Below, one piece after another: positions 62,101 to 64,000 of a stretch of DNA of 64,000 nt (within the stretch, counting starts at the first letter, position 1; the number at the start of each line of letters is the position of its first letter). The stretch comes from Aliikangiella coralliicola (GTDB taxonomy: Bacteria > Pseudomonadota > Gammaproteobacteria > Enterobacterales > Kangiellaceae), in contig NZ_ML660173.1 of assembly GCF_007004725.1 (NCBI RefSeq), forward strand, positions 1 through 64,000, read 5' to 3'. The notes beneath the pieces are model-generated. The model had not been told where the DNA came from and ran no database searches. It was given only the letters and a program-made list of their open reading frames with translations. Both the position numbers and the translations under genes were made by a program.

Positions 62101-64000
62101 GACTAATACTGAACAAGCACTTGTTAACTTATGGCAGCGCTTCCTTGGCGCCGAAAGGATCGGTGTAAAGGATAACTATTTTGAGCTGGGGGGAGATTCT
62201 ATTCGGAGTATCAGTTTGATTTCAGCTGCCAGAGAACAAGGTATCGTATTCACTCTCAATCAGCTTTTTAGCAACCCTACCATTGCAGAACTGGTTCAGG
62301 TGATTGGTGAAAGTAATGAGGCTGAAGAAGAATGCCATACTCTACCATTTGAAATGATAACCTTGGATTGCCGTGCGCGTCTTCCTGATACAGTCGAGGA
62401 TGCCTATCCGCTGACGACACTTCAACAGGGAATGATTTATCACAACCAGTTTTACGAGGATGAGAAGTTATATCATGACATCTTTAGCTATCGCTTAATG
62501 CTTCCAGAAAACTTGAAAGTCGACCACTTGGTGATTAGAAAAGCTTATCGGCATATTTTACGAAAACACCCGGTCTTACGGACGACCTTTTCTCTGTCGG
62601 AATTTGAACATCCTTTGCAATTGGTCCATAAAAGAGGAAATGAAGAAAGCTTGGTGATTCGAGACCTTAAAGGTCTAAATGACGAACGGCAACAAGCAGA
62701 AATTGAACTCATGATACAGCGCGAAAAGGAAACCGGGTTCGATATTTCTGAACTACCTTTAGTGCGATGTTTTATTCACTTGCTTTCCGACAGAGAAATT
62801 CAGTTTTCAATAAGTTTTCACCACTCTATTATTGATGGTTGGAGTGATGCAATTTTATTAACCGAGTTGTTAACGGCAATCATTAGTTTGTCTCAAGAAA
62901 AAGAGCTTCCAGAACGAACTCTTTCATCGAAGTTTAGCGATTTCGTTAAGCTTGAGCTAAGTGCTCTCGATGACCCTGAGTTCAAGCAGTTTTGGCGAGA
63001 TAAGCTGAAAGATCTGAGTTATACCTCTATACCGGCCCTTAAGAATGTATCTAGAAATAAAGTAACCAGTAAAGTTCATAGTCAACAAATTGTTATCGAG
63101 GAGCCTGTTTCTAATAATTTAAAGGCTATCGCAAAAACAATCGGTGTTCCATTGAAGACACTGCTTTTAACGGCCCATATGAGAGTCTTGAACTTAATAG
63201 CTGCTCAAGATGACATAACCACTTGCCTGGTTTCTGCCGGCAGACCGGTGAGTGAGGATGGTGATCAAGTTTTGGGGCTTTTTATTAATAGTATTCCTTT
63301 AAGAATTAAGTTTGGAGGGCTACGCAAAGCGACTTGGCGGAAATTGATTGAGGAAACGTTTTCCGAAGAAAATCAATGTATGAAATATCGCCGTTACCCT
63401 TATGGAAAAATGAAAACCTTTACTGGATTAGATTCCGTTTCTGATGCGCTGTTTTACTTCACTGACTATCACAATCTTGAGGGAATTTATCAGCAGACAG
63501 GGATCAAACTCTTGGAAACGAGACCGTATGAACGTAGTAGTTTCCCGTTAGTCGTTCATTTTAATATTGATCCTGAATCAAAGTTACTAACTGGTGAAGT
63601 AGAGTGTAACGCCAGTCAGTTTACCGCTGAGCAGAATGAGTGTTACAGCTTATTGTTTGCGGAGTTGTTAGAGGAAATTAGCCAGTCAGTTGATTGCGAG
63701 TTTGATTCAGTTTATAGCTGTTCGACTCGACAATATTTAGAGTCTGAGTTATGCGCAAAGAGAGGCTCGGTTTTCTATTCTGACCTCATTCAATGGAGAA
63801 AAGACTATTGGTTAAACCAACCGGGTTCTAAAAAACTCTCGTATTGGGAAAAGCGGTTGTCGAATTGTCCCAAACCGCCACACTTACCCCTTGTTGGTAA
63901 AAGCTATCAAGTTAAGGGCTTCATTGAAAAAAGTGTTGCGAGCATTTTAGAAAGTGATTTATCCAAGAAAATTGAGTCAATTTGTAACGAATACCAAATT
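59189..64000 (+). CDS. Nonribosomal peptide synthetase, partial (C-like, A(Asn), T, C, partial C)
   Basis: Open to the window end, at least 1604 residues. Residues 1-about 435 are a condensation-like domain (LSPQQARL start) that lacks HHxxxDG; FVAPPEIVDL is in its place. An A domain follows (about 445-960): IYTSGSTGVPKGVVISH, SFDLTVTSLL, NEYGPTEATV, YRTGDLAKY, KHGKLDKEKL. I read its code as D-L-T-K-V-G-E-V-G-K, an Asn code. T has NYFELGGDSIRS (Ser about 1004). The next C domain (about 1055-1490) has an intact HHSIIDG. After it comes only the second half of another C domain (SDLIQWRKDYWLNQPGSKKL SYWEKRL), with no A domain between. GAGG precedes ATG 59189. Confidence 0.93.
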   Translation, partial: MLSKDISEPEISRLSPQQARLSSFSSESRKSLMCECEWEMPWHSSLESLQTQLVSRMEEFEIFRTKIQRHANGENVQVIAPQVQMQLELSNEISVQELLQKKESLRRNTIESDDRRVGLYIYQSSEKLCGIYFVAPPEIVDLETVQLLARSIDGRPENCIQSGQEGILQYADLSEWLNQLQDEELGKEGLKYWRKLDCPTIGSQPLLDGKVLKSEPHFSSVVTADYLLSCDNFSDQSKLNEDLFLSIWVLCIAKLSSCERVSVGKLCSGRTLDDLKDAIGNLSLTLPISFEFDWMSTFEEFLNNITATVSEGEQYQECFRWNELKSADASNASSYCFNSFEFHDLDSKEQGIASTKWIKAIFQVEPYLLKCSIKKYNQKTYLSFSYNPDLYFSETIEHLKERYIKVLNQVRSNFNVKLSQLDLTLPWERENQQNWNLTSRHFEQLIPFHQLFEKQAGDTPENTAVVFQEHKLSYTELNAKANQFARLLIDRGVSLGDYVGVSLGRSIDLVVALLGILKAGAAYVPIDPEYPAKRISYIADNSAIKLTIVNSRSGNLFNFNETLNLDDIGEQIKKYPNNNLQLSVLSEQAAYTIYTSGSTGVPKGVVISHRSLYNYVKWAGVEYELAEGNGSLVHSSISFDLTVTSLLAPLSVGQSVILIPEEEGIEGLINRLSKNNNYTLLKVTPSHLEMLNAALSHENMKNAVRVIVVGGEALSWHRINPWLINNPGMTIVNEYGPTEATVGCCIEKIRQHDPALTGMVPIGKPIHNTKLHVLDQSQNEVPIGVIGELYIEGMGLALEYHNRPDMTEKAFILMGRKADQKLYRTGDLAKYLEDGRLSFEGRCDEQVKLRGYRVELGEIEAILQNSRGVEEVVVRLLESGNKKTGIQNSETENIETPQNGRLGLVAYIVKSEVKIPDLFTTLKRRLAESIPEYMIPVHWVALDFLPLNKHGKLDKEKLPLPQNKQAYVSARTNTEQALVNLWQRFLGAERIGVKDNYFELGGDSIRSISLISAAREQGIVFTLNQLFSNPTIAELVQVIGESNEAEEECHTLPFEMITLDCRARLPDTVEDAYPLTTLQQGMIYHNQFYEDEKLYHDIFSYRLMLPENLKVDHLVIRKAYRHILRKHPVLRTTFSLSEFEHPLQLVHKRGNEESLVIRDLKGLNDERQQAEIELMIQREKETGFDISELPLVRCFIHLLSDREIQFSISFHHSIIDGWSDAILLTELLTAIISLSQEKELPERTLSSKFSDFVKLELSALDDPEFKQFWRDKLKDLSYTSIPALKNVSRNKVTSKVHSQQIVIEEPVSNNLKAIAKTIGVPLKTLLLTAHMRVLNLIAAQDDITTCLVSAGRPVSEDGDQVLGLFINSIPLRIKFGGLRKATWRKLIEETFSEENQCMKYRRYPYGKMKTFTGLDSVSDALFYFTDYHNLEGIYQQTGIKLLETRPYERSSFPLVVHFNIDPESKLLTGEVECNASQFTAEQNECYSLLFAELLEEISQSVDCEFDSVYSCSTRQYLESELCAKRGSVFYSDLIQWRKDYWLNQPGSKKLSYWEKRLSNCPKPPHLPLVGKSYQVKGFIEKSVASILESDLSKKIESICNEYQI

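Overview
The window comes from a Gram-negative, low-GC gammaproteobacterium, probably marine and chitin-degrading. RimO, RibB under an FMN riboswitch, FklB, an outer-membrane barrel, lipoproteins and three secreted chitinases point this way. A Kangiellaceae/Aliikangiella-like host is a guess from overall style, not a demonstrated assignment.

Layout. 1-12,400: mostly housekeeping and hypothetical genes (fklB, a membrane protein, a GNAT enzyme ending inside a palindromic repeat, a B12-binding radical SAM protein, rimO, a DUF3179 protein, a barrel protein, ribB with its riboswitch). 12,490-20,532: three chitinases on the minus strand (GH18, GH19, GH18), each with its own terminator, with a LacI-type palindrome and a CRP-like site upstream of the first transcribed. 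21,217-32,643: a large Asp-box lipoprotein, small proteins, a VanZ-like/lipoprotein fusion, a YadGH-type ABC exporter, and an HD protein with a nucleotidyltransferase.

32,789-49,533 is the main accessory island. A near-consensus sigma-54 promoter (GG-N10-GC) is followed by a structured leader RNA. This leader holds a complete circularly permuted tRNA: the acceptor stem is closed by a GCGA tetraloop and the RNA is open at the anticodon loop. A second Lys-UUU-like anticodon arm follows. Downstream are a helical/TerD-like protein, a DEDDh exonuclease, an RNA ligase, an HD-polynucleotide kinase, a second RNA ligase, an unrecognised 1109-residue protein, and an Hsp70/J-protein pair. I read this as an RNA-repair system built around an RNA that mimics tRNA nicked in the anticodon loop. 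It resembles rsr-Y RNA-rtc operons, but I find no Ro/TROVE, RtcB, RtcA or RtcR in the window. Next to it is a three-gene operon: a small protein with a poly-Asn tail, a GIDE-like membrane protein, and a radical SAM/SPASM enzyme, which looks like a peptide-modification system.

49,551-53,500: a diguanylate cyclase, a PhzF-like protein and a divergent LysR regulator. 53,501-55,465: a decayed, AT-rich stretch with 20-bp tandem repeats and an inactivated MbtH gene. 55,466-64,000: the start of a nonribosomal peptide cluster. It holds a Cys-nucleophile aminoacyltransferase (CmaE/SyrC type), a stand-alone adenylation domain with a Val-like code, a stand-alone carrier protein, a SyrB2-type halogenase, and a large NRPS (degenerate C - A(Asn) - T - C - partial C) that runs off the end. 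It should make a peptide containing a chlorinated, probably valine-derived, residue.
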